From Leucothrix arctica (GTDB taxonomy: Bacteria; Pseudomonadota; Gammaproteobacteria; Thiotrichales; Thiotrichaceae), in the NCBI RefSeq assembly GCF_003172895.1, contig NZ_QGKL01000043.1, positions 62,001-126,000 on the forward strand: 64,000 nucleotides of DNA. The letters are read 5' to 3'. Shown here piece after piece: positions 1 to 7,844 of the stretch (positions are counted from its first letter, which is position 1; each line of letters opens with the position of its first letter). Under the pieces are notes generated by a model that searched no databases, was not told the DNA's origin, and saw only the letters and a program-made list of their open reading frames with translations. A program made the position numbers and the translations under genes.

Positions 1-227
1 GCTTACCAGTTGGGTCTGAACAAATTGACACAACTCCAGTCTGCATCACCTCGTCAGCTGTTCAATGAATTAGATATTTTCTCGCTAGATGCTGATGAAA
101 ATACGACCCGTCTTAAGGATGGTGCTTACATTACGGTTCAAGAGCGCGCAGCAGCAATGGCCAGACTGGCTATGTTGGCTTAGTCAATGTTGACGTCACT
201 TACTTAGAAGACAGAGACAACGACTAA
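1..227 (+). pseudogene. 5'-truncated, frameshifted copy of DUF3316-like secreted protein
   Basis: The window opens inside a gene. Frame 1 reads AYQLGLNKLTQLQSASPR and continues to VQER, then meets a stop at 181-183. From about position 150 a second frame continues the family sequence (NGQTGYVGLVNVDV, ending in an Asp/Asn-rich tail) to a stop at 225-227. The intact neighbour at 447-809 shows that these two segments belong to one protein, so one base appears to be missing near 145-152. The homologous parts are highly similar to that neighbour, so this is the left member of a tandem duplication. Either the copy is a pseudogene or the assembly has a single-base error. The start codon and signal peptide lie outside the window. 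Confidence 0.75.
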
Positions 228-281
228 TTATTGTCTCTCAGTAGTACCGCAGTTAATTTCATGCTGCACTCCTCCCTTTTT

Positions 282-309
282 AGACCGGCTTTTTGTCGGT
301 CTTTTTTTG
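282..309 (+). terminator. Rho-independent terminator of the left DUF3316-like copy
   Basis: The arms AGACCGGC and GTCGGTCT form an eight-pair stem with one G-T wobble and a T5 loop, followed by a run of T. A near-identical copy sits after the second gene. Confidence 0.85.
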
Positions 310-339
310 TCTGTACATAACGTCTTTTATTTAATAACA

Positions 340-446
340 AAATAAGTCTTTAAATGGCAGTAATGTCATTTTTCTGAAAGGTTTTTGTCAGCAAGCGATG
401 ACATAATAGACCCACTTAAACGAAAACCTTCAACAGGAAACATATT
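340..446 (+). promoter_or_regulatory. Probable promoter region of the 447-809 gene
   Basis: This AT-rich stretch lies between a terminator and the next start codon. It contains ATGGCAG, ATGTCAT, CTGAAAG and a CATAAT -10-like box close to the gene. The block from ATGGCAG to CTGAAAG is repeated at about 935-980 upstream of the two-component system, so both could bind the same regulator. No operator has been shown. Confidence 0.4.
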
Positions 447-809
447 ATGAAAACGTTAACTTCACTAGTAGCAGCATCTGTTCTTTTAATCGGCGCATCA
501 GCAGCTCAGGCTTATGACTTTGAGCAACACAAGAAAGACACTCTAATCACTGAAACAGCGAGCAGCCGTGCAGAAGCTTACCAGTTAGGTACGAGCAAAT
601 TGTCTCAACTACAGTCTGCTTCACCACGTCAGCTATTTAATGAGTTGGATATCTTTTCGATCGATGCAGATATTAATTCAGCGAAACTACAAAACGGATC
701 TTATGTCACTGTTCAAGAGCGCATGGGCGCAAACGGTAAACTTGGTTTTGTCGGCCTGGTGAATGTTGATGTGAGTTTCAACGAAGATCGTGACAACGAC
801 AACGATTAA
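447..809 (+). CDS. Small secreted DUF3316-like protein
   Basis: This is a 120-residue protein with a Sec signal peptide (MKTLTSLVAASVLLIGASAAQA, cleavage near residue 22). The mature part resembles the DUF3316 family: an AYQLG...LSQLQS segment, then VTVQERM and VGLVNVDVSF, ending in an Asp/Asn-rich tail. It is predicted periplasmic and its function is unknown. AGGAAACATATT precedes the ATG. The gene is the intact right-hand member of a tandem pair and sits just upstream of a metal-type two-component system, which may control it. That link is inferred from position only, and the family assignment is from memory of its consensus. Confidence 0.75.
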   Translation: MKTLTSLVAASVLLIGASAAQAYDFEQHKKDTLITETASSRAEAYQLGTSKLSQLQSASPRQLFNELDIFSIDADINSAKLQNGSYVTVQERMGANGKLGFVGLVNVDVSFNEDRDNDND

Positions 810-862
810 TAGCACTACTCCGCAAGACCGCAGTTAATTTCATGCTGCACTCCTCCCTTTTT

Positions 863-889
863 AGACCAGCTTTTTGTCGGTCTTTTTTT
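863..889 (+). terminator. Rho-independent terminator after the 447-809 gene
   Basis: AGACCAGC pairs with GTCGGTCT, with one mismatch relative to the copy at 282-309, followed by seven T. It is the duplicated terminator of the tandem unit. Confidence 0.8.
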
Positions 890-1028
890 GCCTAAATATA
901 AACTGCTTGATTTAAGTACAAGATAAGACCTTAGATGGCAGAAATGTCATGTTACTGAAAGAGTGAGGTCAGTTTTTTAATGCAATAATTACTCTATTAA
1001 AAGGAATGTTAAACGCTTCCCTGCAGAC

Positions 1029-1074
1029 CAGAGGTTTGGTGACTAAATATCATCATGCCTCTGTTTTATTTTTT
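1029..1074 (+). terminator. Weak hairpin with T-rich tail upstream of the response regulator
   Basis: CAGAGG (1029-1034) can pair with CCTCTG (1058-1063) across a 23-base loop, followed by TTTTATTTTTT. The stem is short, so this may be a leader structure or a residual terminator. The rest of the 310-base gap 810-1119 holds the terminator at 863-889 and the third copy of the duplicated promoter block. Confidence 0.35.
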
Positions 1075-1119
1075 AATATAAGATAGTCTAAACACTTTGC
1101 ACCAAAGGAAATACACAGC

Positions 1120-1812
1120 ATGAAACTGTTGGTCATAGAAGATGAAGTAAAAGCGGGACAATATCTCCAGAAAGGCCTGACAGAGTCTGGGTACACTGTT
1201 GACCTTTGTTGTGATGGCGTTGATGGTTTATATCATGCAACTAGCCAACCCTATGACCTAATCATTCTAGACATCATGCTGCCCAAACTTAATGGATGGC
1301 AAGTGCTTCAAACACTTAGAAGTAGCGAAATAGCTACCCCTGTTATTATGCTTACAGCCAAAGACCAGATCGAGGATCGCGTTAAAGGTTTAGAGTCCGG
1401 TGCAAATGATTACATCGTAAAACCTTATGCCTTTGCAGAATTACTAGCCCGCATTCAAAATGCACTGCGTACTAGCAACCCTCCCCAATCAAGCGCTCAA
1501 AACTCTTCGACCATTGTAATTGCTGATCTTGAGTTAGACCTACTAAAGCGCACAGCCACTCGCCAAGGAAACTCTATCCCGTTGACGGCCAAAGAGTTTT
1601 TATTGCTTGAGTTATTTATGCGCAAAGCAGGCCAAGTACTCTCACGTACAAGTATTGCATCACTGGTATGGGACATGAACTTTGATAGCGATACAAATGT
1701 TATCGACGTAGCGGTAAAGCGACTTCGACAAAAAGTAGATAAACCTTACGAACAACCATTAATCCATACTATTCGAGGCATGGGGTATAAATTCGAAGCG
1801 GTATCTTCATGA
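1120..1812 (+). CDS. OmpR-family response regulator, CusR/CopR heavy-metal type
   Basis: This 230-residue two-domain regulator has a receiver domain at residues 1-115, with acidic pocket EDE at 7-9, phosphoacceptor Asp51 in LDIMLPKLNG, the MLTAKD segment and KPYAF. It also has a C-terminal winged helix at about 130-227 containing the RLRQKVD recognition-helix region. The sequence style (MKLLVIEDEVKAG, LESGANDYIVKPY) is that of the copper/silver-type CusR, CopR and PcoR branch. AAAGGAAATACACAGC gives a clear ribosome site. It overlaps the sensor kinase gene by 4 bases (ATGA), so the two are co-translated. The true signal could be Cu, Ag, Zn or something else. Confidence 0.88.
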   Translation: MKLLVIEDEVKAGQYLQKGLTESGYTVDLCCDGVDGLYHATSQPYDLIILDIMLPKLNGWQVLQTLRSSEIATPVIMLTAKDQIEDRVKGLESGANDYIVKPYAFAELLARIQNALRTSNPPQSSAQNSSTIVIADLELDLLKRTATRQGNSIPLTAKEFLLLELFMRKAGQVLSRTSIASLVWDMNFDSDTNVIDVAVKRLRQKVDKPYEQPLIHTIRGMGYKFEAVSS

Positions 1813-3173
1813 TATTTAACCGCAAACCGTCAATGCGAAAAAATCTAATATTGATGTTTCTTGGTATAACGGTGGTACTTCAGCTAATGCTTGGGTCAAT
1901 CGCGCAGTACACCATTAAAAAACACTTTTTGGATCTTGGATCTAGTTACATCCATGAAAGCTTTACCGCTCTAAACCGCAATACCGCTATTACGCCTTAT
2001 CAGCAAAAAATGATCCGTGGCTTTGAAAGAAACTCGTTGAAGGTCTGGAACATTGAAAATAATATAATTAGTTACCAGAACTCATCAGCATCACTACCTA
2101 GTGACCCATCAAAGTTTGTTTTAGATAACAAAGCGAGTATGTACTCTCGTCAGTGGATAGATAAGGAAGATCACTACCTCGCAGAATCTTTCTACATAAA
2201 TGAAACAACGACTGTGGTTGTAGGCATAAACATTAACAACCATATCGAATTTTTTGAGGCTGTTAGCACCATGTTTTTCTGGTTCACGACAGTCATGACA
2301 TTACTTGCAGGTCTATATAGTGTTGTTATTGTTAGTAATGGTTTAAGGCCGCTTAAACGCTTTGAGAACTACATAGCACGTATACGTCCTGGTCATCTTG
2401 ATATTCGTATTCCGACTCAAAAACTCCCATCAGAGCTGGAAGAGTTGGCCATTGGGCAAAATAACATGCTTGACCGCTTAGATGAAGGTTTCAAGCGCCT
2501 GAGTGACTTCTCATCAGACATCGCTCATGAGTTACGCACACCGCTCACTAACCTGACCACACAAACTCAGGTTGTGTTATCGAGCGACCGCGATGTTGCT
2601 GAGTACCGTGATATTTTAGGCTCAAACCTAGAAGAACTTGAGCGTATTAACAAAACAATTAATGACACCTTATACCTCGCTAAAGCTGAAAATTCATTAC
2701 TCTACAAGAATAATGAAAAGCTAAAACTAGAAGACGTTATTGATCAACTCATTGAATACCACAGTATTGCTGCAGAAGACAAAGAGCTAGAGATTAAAAT
2801 GGTAGGTACAGGTGTACTTAATTGCGATAAGCAAATGTTCCAGAGAGCAATAAACAACTTGCTGTCAAATGCCGTTCGCCACTCTACGCCCTTCTCAACG
2901 ATACGCATCTTGATTAAGCAAGAGGAAGACCAAGACCTAACCATAAGCATTAATAATGTCGGTGACACTATTCCTGCGGACTGCCTACCGTTTATTTTTG
3001 GGCGTTTTTACCGCAAAGATAAATCACGAGAGCATGATTATGGCTTTGGTGCAGGCTTAGGCTTGGCTATTACTAAGTCAATTATTGAGACTTATGGCGG
3101 GACGATTACAGCTGAATCATTTGAAGGAAAAACAAAATTTGAAATGTTTTTCCCAGCAGAGAAGCTAGTATAA
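1809..3173 (+). CDS. Heavy-metal-type sensor histidine kinase (CusS-like)
   Basis: This 454-residue membrane kinase has TM1 at about 13-34, a periplasmic sensor at about 35-150 and TM2 at about 153-176. A HAMP region follows at about 178-230, then HisKA with the H-box DIAHELRTPL (phospho-His240). A HATPase domain carries NNLLSNAVRH (N box), FGRFYRKD (F box) and GAGLGLAI (G2). It partners the preceding regulator through the 4-base overlap. The periplasmic part lacks any obvious Met/His metal cluster, so the ligand cannot be read from sequence. No clear terminator follows before the small gene at 3332. Confidence 0.88.
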   Translation: MIFNRKPSMRKNLILMFLGITVVLQLMLGSIAQYTIKKHFLDLGSSYIHESFTALNRNTAITPYQQKMIRGFERNSLKVWNIENNIISYQNSSASLPSDPSKFVLDNKASMYSRQWIDKEDHYLAESFYINETTTVVVGININNHIEFFEAVSTMFFWFTTVMTLLAGLYSVVIVSNGLRPLKRFENYIARIRPGHLDIRIPTQKLPSELEELAIGQNNMLDRLDEGFKRLSDFSSDIAHELRTPLTNLTTQTQVVLSSDRDVAEYRDILGSNLEELERINKTINDTLYLAKAENSLLYKNNEKLKLEDVIDQLIEYHSIAAEDKELEIKMVGTGVLNCDKQMFQRAINNLLSNAVRHSTPFSTIRILIKQEEDQDLTISINNVGDTIPADCLPFIFGRFYRKDKSREHDYGFGAGLGLAITKSIIETYGGTITAESFEGKTKFEMFFPAEKLV

Positions 3174-3331
3174 AAATACTTACAACTTCTTTGCTAGCAT
3201 CTGCATCCTAACTTCACATTTTACGATTAAAGTGGCTACTAAAATCTTAAATATGGGTGACTTATATCACACACATTTTTGTACTTTATAACGAGTTAAA
3301 GACTCACACTGCCACCTTGGTAAAACGAACA

Positions 3332-3586
3332 ATGAAGACAACACTTGCCTTAATCTCTTCGGCGCTATTATTAAGCACGTGCGTTTGTGCTGGAGAAACA
3401 GCACCAACGACATCTCCTACAGATTTTGGTGAAGCAGCTAGAAAGTTAAACGTAACAAAGAAAGCACTCATCGAAGCGCTACAAGATGCAGGTGCCCCCA
3501 ACGCTGACTTTTCAAAAGTTTCGGATAACCTTGGCGTGAGCATTTATGCGTTGAAAGCAGTATTGCCTAAGAGACTGGGCCAATAA
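3332..3586 (+). CDS. Small exported protein, unknown
   Basis: The open frame extends back to 3257, but I chose the ATG at 3332 because it begins a classic signal peptide (MKTTLALISSALLLSTCVCA). The mature part is about 60 residues and holds two similar helical motifs, AARKLNVTKKALIEAL and VSDNLGVSIYALKAVLP, which look like an internal repeat. It follows the sensor kinase by about 160 bases and is closed by a strong terminator, so it may belong to the same metal-response group. I do not recognise the family. The ribosome site is weak. Confidence 0.6.
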   Translation: MKTTLALISSALLLSTCVCAGETAPTTSPTDFGEAARKLNVTKKALIEALQDAGAPNADFSKVSDNLGVSIYALKAVLPKRLGQ

Positions 3587-3616
3587 AACGGCCTTAAATA
3601 CCTGAAGGTAAAACTT

Positions 3617-3657
3617 AAAAGGAACGGCTAGTAGGTCTCTAGCTGTTCCTTTTTTGT
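3617..3657 (+). terminator. Rho-independent terminator
   Basis: AAAAGGAACGGCTAG pairs with CTAGCTGTTCCTTTT with one mismatch, followed by T6. It ends the transcript of the gene at 3332-3586. Confidence 0.88.
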
Positions 3658-3695
3658 ATCTAGAAAATTATTAAGACAGAACTCAGCTAAACGTT

Positions 3696-4970
3696 TTAAG
3701 ACCGATCACCTTCAAGCGCATCCTCGACCACACCCTTCACACAACGCTGCAAATAAGGGTAAGTATCTGTCCCATAGTAATGATAGATACCATTCGGAAA
3801 CTCAGGTGTTACACCAAAACGACCATTGCACTCATCCAAATCACCCGAACCCTCTACATACTCCCAGTCTTGTTTAAACGTACCTAGTGGGAAAGTATCT
3901 ACTGAAGGTCTTGTCGGACTTTGTGTCAGCATTAACTGATAACTTCCTTTCATCTTAACCAAGGGTGACACTGAACTCATCACACCAGAATAACCATAAC
4001 GCGCGTAAATCGGGAAACCATCGGCCGCCCAAGCAATCAATGTCATTTTATTGCTATGAACTCCGAGTGATAAAATAAACGCTTCTGGCAAGCCATGATA
4101 GTGATAAGTACCATCAGGCCGCACATGTGCATTATTGTAATCAATACCAAAATCAAAGCCGCCTTGACCCAGCACTTCAATACTCCAACTCGCACTATTA
4201 TCTGTAAGACTGCAAAAGTCACCCGAGTCATCACAGGAACCTTCTGTAGACGCGTCAATTTCTACACCATTTAGCATATAACCTAGCGCACCAGATAAGC
4301 CACCTAGCACAATCACTTTATCTGTTAGCACAGGCGCTAATGGATAGATGACAGCAACCTCGTTTTCGCTAATCGTATTTGAATTTCCAGCATTGGGGAA
4401 GGTACCTACGGCGTGGTCAGGCACACCATTTGCAATGAGTTCACGCGTGGTATCTGTGCACGTCCAGTCAGAAAGGCTCGGTAGGTTTACTGAGTCAGAG
4501 TCATTGTAGGTACTACTACTGTAATCACATTCAATGCCTGATGTTGTTCCTTCGCCTGTCGCTGTTCCATCAGTCACAGTAATGGTAACTTCGTCAGTAA
4601 CCGTGTCTATCCCATCACTAACTGCGACTTGAAAGATGTAAGTACCTACTTCGTCGGCAGTAAATGATGGGTTAACAATGGTCGTTTCACTCAACGCTGC
4701 TGAGCTAATGGTTGCGGTAGTTATCCCGGTAGACCAGTCATAAAAGAGTATATCTGAGTCTATATCTGAGCTGCCACTGGCATCTAAACTCACGGTGCTA
4801 CCCGCTGCAACATTCTTATCTACACCCGCATCCGCGATTGGTGCCGTGTTTGTGACTGCCGCCTTAAACGCTGTATCACTTATGAAGTCTGAAGCATATG
4901 AATCGTCATTTGACGATGATAGACAAGCGCTCAAAAGCAGTGCCGATGCACAGATTGATAGATGCCGCAT
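3696..4970 (-). CDS. YHYH-domain lipoprotein with PKD/Ig-like domain
   Basis: This 424-residue protein starts with a lipoprotein signal (LLLSAC). A PKD/cadherin-like Ig domain occupies about residues 45-132 (IADAGVDKNVAAGSTVSLDAS ... VTVTD). The C-terminal YHYH domain contains GTYHYHGLPE and GIYHYYGTDTYPY, with paired Cys. YHYH proteins are secreted, of unknown biochemical role, with His-rich motifs that suggest metal binding. Here it stands opposite a copper-type two-component system and a DsrE-like gene. GGGGACTCTAA upstream supports the start. Metal binding is inferred only. Confidence 0.82.
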   Translation of the reverse strand: MRHLSICASALLLSACLSSSNDDSYASDFISDTAFKAAVTNTAPIADAGVDKNVAAGSTVSLDASGSSDIDSDILFYDWSTGITTATISSAALSETTIVNPSFTADEVGTYIFQVAVSDGIDTVTDEVTITVTDGTATGEGTTSGIECDYSSSTYNDSDSVNLPSLSDWTCTDTTRELIANGVPDHAVGTFPNAGNSNTISENEVAVIYPLAPVLTDKVIVLGGLSGALGYMLNGVEIDASTEGSCDDSGDFCSLTDNSASWSIEVLGQGGFDFGIDYNNAHVRPDGTYHYHGLPEAFILSLGVHSNKMTLIAWAADGFPIYARYGYSGVMSSVSPLVKMKGSYQLMLTQSPTRPSVDTFPLGTFKQDWEYVEGSGDLDECNGRFGVTPEFPNGIYHYYGTDTYPYLQRCVKGVVEDALEGDRS

Positions 4971-5064
4971 TTAGAGTCCCCTTTATTTTTTTGGCTGCAA
5001 TACGGCCAGACTGTAACTTAAAATTTAAGGGGAATTGTGCAGCTATTGTGAAGACTGTCGGCGC

Positions 5065-5520
5065 TTACGGTCGTACGTAACTATAACCTTGTTCCTGCAA
5101 CTCGATAATACGCGCCAGACCCGTCTGAACTTTACCGACACCTTCAATCAACTCAGGCTGCTTACCTGTATTACGAGCAATCGTATCCATGGTATTACCG
5201 CAGGCCGTAACCGTAACATCTTCAAATATCAGGCTAGTTACACGCTCAAGTACCGTGCTTTGTTTTGTGACCATACTCAGCCCCGGGCCATAAGCCACAA
5301 TCTCAATCGCGATATTATCAATGCCATAATGCTTTTGCAGGTTTACAGCGTTACTCAACGCCAATGCATGAACTTTTGGATCGGCCGTACTGACTTGAAT
5401 CACGACCTTATGATCAGGCTCAAAACCGTCAGAAGCATCCTCAACTTCCTTGGCAAACGACACCATGCTGACAACTAAGGCCAACCCCAACGCTAATACA
5501 CTCGCTAACATTGCTTTCAT
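5065..5520 (-). CDS. Periplasmic DsrE/DsrF-like family protein
   Basis: This 151-residue protein has an N-terminal signal peptide (MKAMLASVLALGLALVVSMVSFA). A DsrE-like fold follows: VVIQVSTADPKVHALALSNAVNL, IEIVAYGPGL, and a single Cys in VTACGNTMD, with VQTGLARIIELQEQGYSYVRP at the end. DsrE-type proteins handle sulfur or thiol groups, and the Cys at about residue 112 is the candidate active residue. Export makes a cytoplasmic sulfur-relay role unlikely. AAGGAAAGAATA precedes the ATG. It is separated by 94 bases from the YHYH gene and read in the same direction. Confidence 0.75.
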   Translation of the reverse strand: MKAMLASVLALGLALVVSMVSFAKEVEDASDGFEPDHKVVIQVSTADPKVHALALSNAVNLQKHYGIDNIAIEIVAYGPGLSMVTKQSTVLERVTSLIFEDVTVTACGNTMDTIARNTGKQPELIEGVGKVQTGLARIIELQEQGYSYVRP

Positions 5521-5611
5521 TATTCTTTCCTTGCTCTTGCCATCGTTGAACGGCTTATTAACCTAACCAATATTGATACTAACTGACTTGGACTAGACAC
5601 AGATTTCAAGT

Positions 5612-5650
5612 CCAAAAAAAGCCTCGAAATGAATACACATACGAGGCTTT
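5612..5650 (-). terminator. Terminator of the yggS-proC-yggT operon
   Basis: AAAGCCTCG (5618-5626) and CGAGGCTTT (5642-5650) form a nine-pair stem. On the minus strand it is followed by a T7 run, immediately after the yggT stop. Confidence 0.88.
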
Positions 5651-5679
5651 CAGTCGTTAACATTTAGAGTATCCAACCA

Positions 5680-6237
5680 TTAGAAAACTGGATGAAAAAT
5701 CCCTTTAACGACAATCAATAATATATACAAAGCCAGCATAGCAGCCATCGGTGTTAAATCCATCATACCCACTGGCGGAATGAATTTACGAAAAGGTGCA
5801 AGCAATGGCGCCGTTAAACTATTAATCAACGGCAATACAGGGTTGCCTTGTGCGCTACCAATCCAACTAATAACTGCCATAATTAATAGCCCGATAATGT
5901 ACATCCAAATCACTGAGCTAATCAGTTCACCGACCGACATAAACAGTAGGCTGACAATACTAAAACCGGCGCTCATCATCGAATTAAGCAATATGCCTTT
6001 AATCAAAATAATGATGTAAGCCACTGCCACTGCAGATGTATCAAGCTTACCAATAGATGGCAAAAAGCGTCTTGCGGGTACCAACACTGGGTTGGTTATT
6101 TTGACCAAAAACTGCGATAGCGGATTATAAAAATCAGCACGTGCGTATCCTAATAAGAAGCGCAAAATGATCGCGGAAGTATAAAGCGACAATATGGTTT
6201 GAACTAAAAAAACACCAATATCTAACATCACTGACAT
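5680..6237 (-). CDS. yggT: YggT family membrane protein
   Basis: This 185-residue integral membrane protein has two YGGT repeats, each with two helices around a conserved P/F-R-rich loop (NPLSQFLVKITNPVLVPARR and LINSLTAPLLAPFRKFIPP). The usual length is about 190. YggT has been linked to osmotic shock resistance and cell division in some bacteria, but its mechanism is not known. It is third in the yggS-proC-yggT operon, 12 bases after proC, an arrangement common in gammaproteobacteria. Confidence 0.9.
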   Translation of the reverse strand: MSVMLDIGVFLVQTILSLYTSAIILRFLLGYARADFYNPLSQFLVKITNPVLVPARRFLPSIGKLDTSAVAVAYIIILIKGILLNSMMSAGFSIVSLLFMSVGELISSVIWMYIIGLLIMAVISWIGSAQGNPVLPLINSLTAPLLAPFRKFIPPVGMMDLTPMAAMLALYILLIVVKGIFHPVF

Positions 6238-6249
6238 AACAAATTATCC

Positions 6250-7089
6250 TTATGATTTTTCAATAGCTGGCTGGCCGCCACTTAATACAATTGAGCGATT
6301 AGCTGCAGCTTTCAAGGCACTATCAAATATCCCTTCAAGACCTGACGCTTGGAGGTCATTAATCGCTGCTTCGGTTGTGCCGCCTTTCGAGGTTACTTTT
6401 GCGCGCAGTACTGCTGCTGAGTCAACACTTTCCATCGCTAACTTAGCCGCACCAAACGCGGTTTGCTGTACCAACAAGCGAGCTTGCTCTGGCGTAAAGC
6501 CAAATGACTCTGCTGACTGCTGCATCGCTTCCATGACTAGAAAGAAATACGCAGGGCCTGAACCCGATACTGCGGTAACAGCATGTAGCATATCTTCATT
6601 ATCAAGCCACATCACTACGCCAACCGCACGTAACATGCTTTCTGCTAGGTTCTTTTGCTCAGCGCTAACGCGTGAATTTGCATATAAACCTGACATACCT
6701 GCACCCACTAACGCGGGCGTGTTTGGCATACAACGTACAACAGGAAGCTCACCACCTAACCAACGGCTAAGGCTAGACTCACTGACACCTGCCGCAACTG
6801 AAATAATCATTGGCTTCGTTTTTTGGACGCTCGGCTCTAAGCCTTCACAAACCACTTGCATAACCTGTGGCTTCACTGCGAGTACAATCACATCGGCAGT
6901 ACTCACCGCTTGATGGTTATCAGTCGTTGTATGACAGTTTGGGAACTGCGCACGAACCACGTCAAGCTGACTTTCATTAGGGTCAGATACCGTAATTTCT
7001 ACCGCAGAATCAGACTCAACTAAGCCTGCAATAATGCTACTAGCCATATTGCCAGCGCCGATAAAGGTGATTTTTGTATTCGTTGTCAT
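6250..7089 (-). CDS. proC: Pyrroline-5-carboxylate reductase
   Basis: This 279-residue cytosolic enzyme reduces 1-pyrroline-5-carboxylate to L-proline with NAD(P)H, the last step of proline synthesis. The Rossmann motif GAGNMASSIIAGL is at 11-23, followed by VLAVKPQVM and MPNTPALVGAG. The signature SGSGPAYFFLVMEAM is present, as is the C-terminal RAKVTSKGGTTEAAI region. The length is typical for the family. It sits between yggS and yggT in a tight operon. Confidence 0.95.
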   Translation of the reverse strand: MTTNTKITFIGAGNMASSIIAGLVESDSAVEITVSDPNESQLDVVRAQFPNCHTTTDNHQAVSTADVIVLAVKPQVMQVVCEGLEPSVQKTKPMIISVAAGVSESSLSRWLGGELPVVRCMPNTPALVGAGMSGLYANSRVSAEQKNLAESMLRAVGVVMWLDNEDMLHAVTAVSGSGPAYFFLVMEAMQQSAESFGFTPEQARLLVQQTAFGAAKLAMESVDSAAVLRAKVTSKGGTTEAAINDLQASGLEGIFDSALKAAANRSIVLSGGQPAIEKS

Positions 7090-7112
7090 GCGTGTGTACC
7101 TATTGTTTGTTC

Positions 7113-7796
7113 TTAGGTTCGGGCACCAAAAATAGCGGTACCAATTCTTACAATCGTTGCGCCTTCGGCAATGGCAGCGGGCATATCACTACTCATACCC
7201 ATTGATAAGGTATCTAGCTCATAGCCTTTGGCATTTAAGGTATCTTTTGCGGCGGCAACTAAAGCGAAATTAGCGCGCTGCGTCGCCTCATCGTGTGTCG
7301 CTTCTGGGATCGCCATGAGGCCGCGCAGTTTCAAATTAGGTAGTTTTGACACTGCTTCTGCTAATGCTTCGAGCTCACTGAGGCCGACTCCCGACTTACT
7401 CTCTTCATTGTTTACATTGAGCTGCAAACACACGTTAAGTGGAGGTAGTTCAGCAGGACGTTGCTCACTCAAACGACGCGCTATCTTTAAGCGGTCGATG
7501 GTATGCACCCAGTCGGCAATGTCGGCAATGTCTTTGCTTTTATTGGATTGCAGGGCGCCAATGAAGTGCCACTCGATATCGAGTGATTTCAACGCTTGTG
7601 CTTTCTCGACCAGTTCTTGCACATAGTTTTCACCAAATGCACGCTGTCCTGCGTCATATGCTTGCTTGATAGCATCTACACCATGGCGCTTACTGACGGC
7701 TAACAACTGAACGTGGCCAAACGCCCGATTAACAGGCTTGCAACACTCGGCAATCTCTGCGCCAATTGTCTGAAGATTATGAGGGATATTAGGCAT
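7113..7796 (-). CDS. yggS: YggS/PROSC family PLP homeostasis protein
   Basis: This 227-residue single-domain PLP-binding protein has the PLP lysine in LLAVSKRHG (about residue 36). It also has FGENYVQE, WHFIGALQSNKSK, LQLNVNNEESKSG, GLMAIPE, LSMGMSSDMPAAIAEGATIVRIGTAIFG, all of YggS type. It binds pyridoxal phosphate and maintains PLP and amino-acid balance rather than catalysing a known reaction. It heads the yggS-proC-yggT operon and is divergent from pilT with 48 bases between starts. Confidence 0.95.
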   Translation of the reverse strand: MPNIPHNLQTIGAEIAECCKPVNRAFGHVQLLAVSKRHGVDAIKQAYDAGQRAFGENYVQELVEKAQALKSLDIEWHFIGALQSNKSKDIADIADWVHTIDRLKIARRLSEQRPAELPPLNVCLQLNVNNEESKSGVGLSELEALAEAVSKLPNLKLRGLMAIPEATHDEATQRANFALVAAAKDTLNAKGYELDTLSMGMSSDMPAAIAEGATIVRIGTAIFGART

Positions 7797-7844
7797 CTAT
7801 GGTACGGTCAAACCTGTATTTTCTAAATAATAAAAAGTCTAATC

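Larger units (their letters stand above)
1..1000. repeat. Tandem duplication, period about 580 bp, gene plus terminator plus promoter
   Basis: Positions 1-330 and about 577-905 align over the coding part, the text GCAGTTAATTTCATGCTGCA after the stop, and the following terminator. The upstream region at about 340-400 (ATGGCAG, ATGTCAT, CTGAAAG) recurs at about 920-980. The duplicated unit therefore includes the promoter region, the gene and the terminator. A third promoter-like copy at 920-1000 is not followed by a third gene but by the response regulator. This points to unequal crossover. Confidence 0.8.

Noticed and set aside
5035-5478. Plus-strand frame of 147 residues
   Set aside because: It lies antisense to the DsrE-like gene, which has a signal peptide, family motifs and a ribosome site.
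6377-6913. Plus-strand frame of 178 residues
   Set aside because: It is the shadow of proC on the opposite strand and has no family resemblance.
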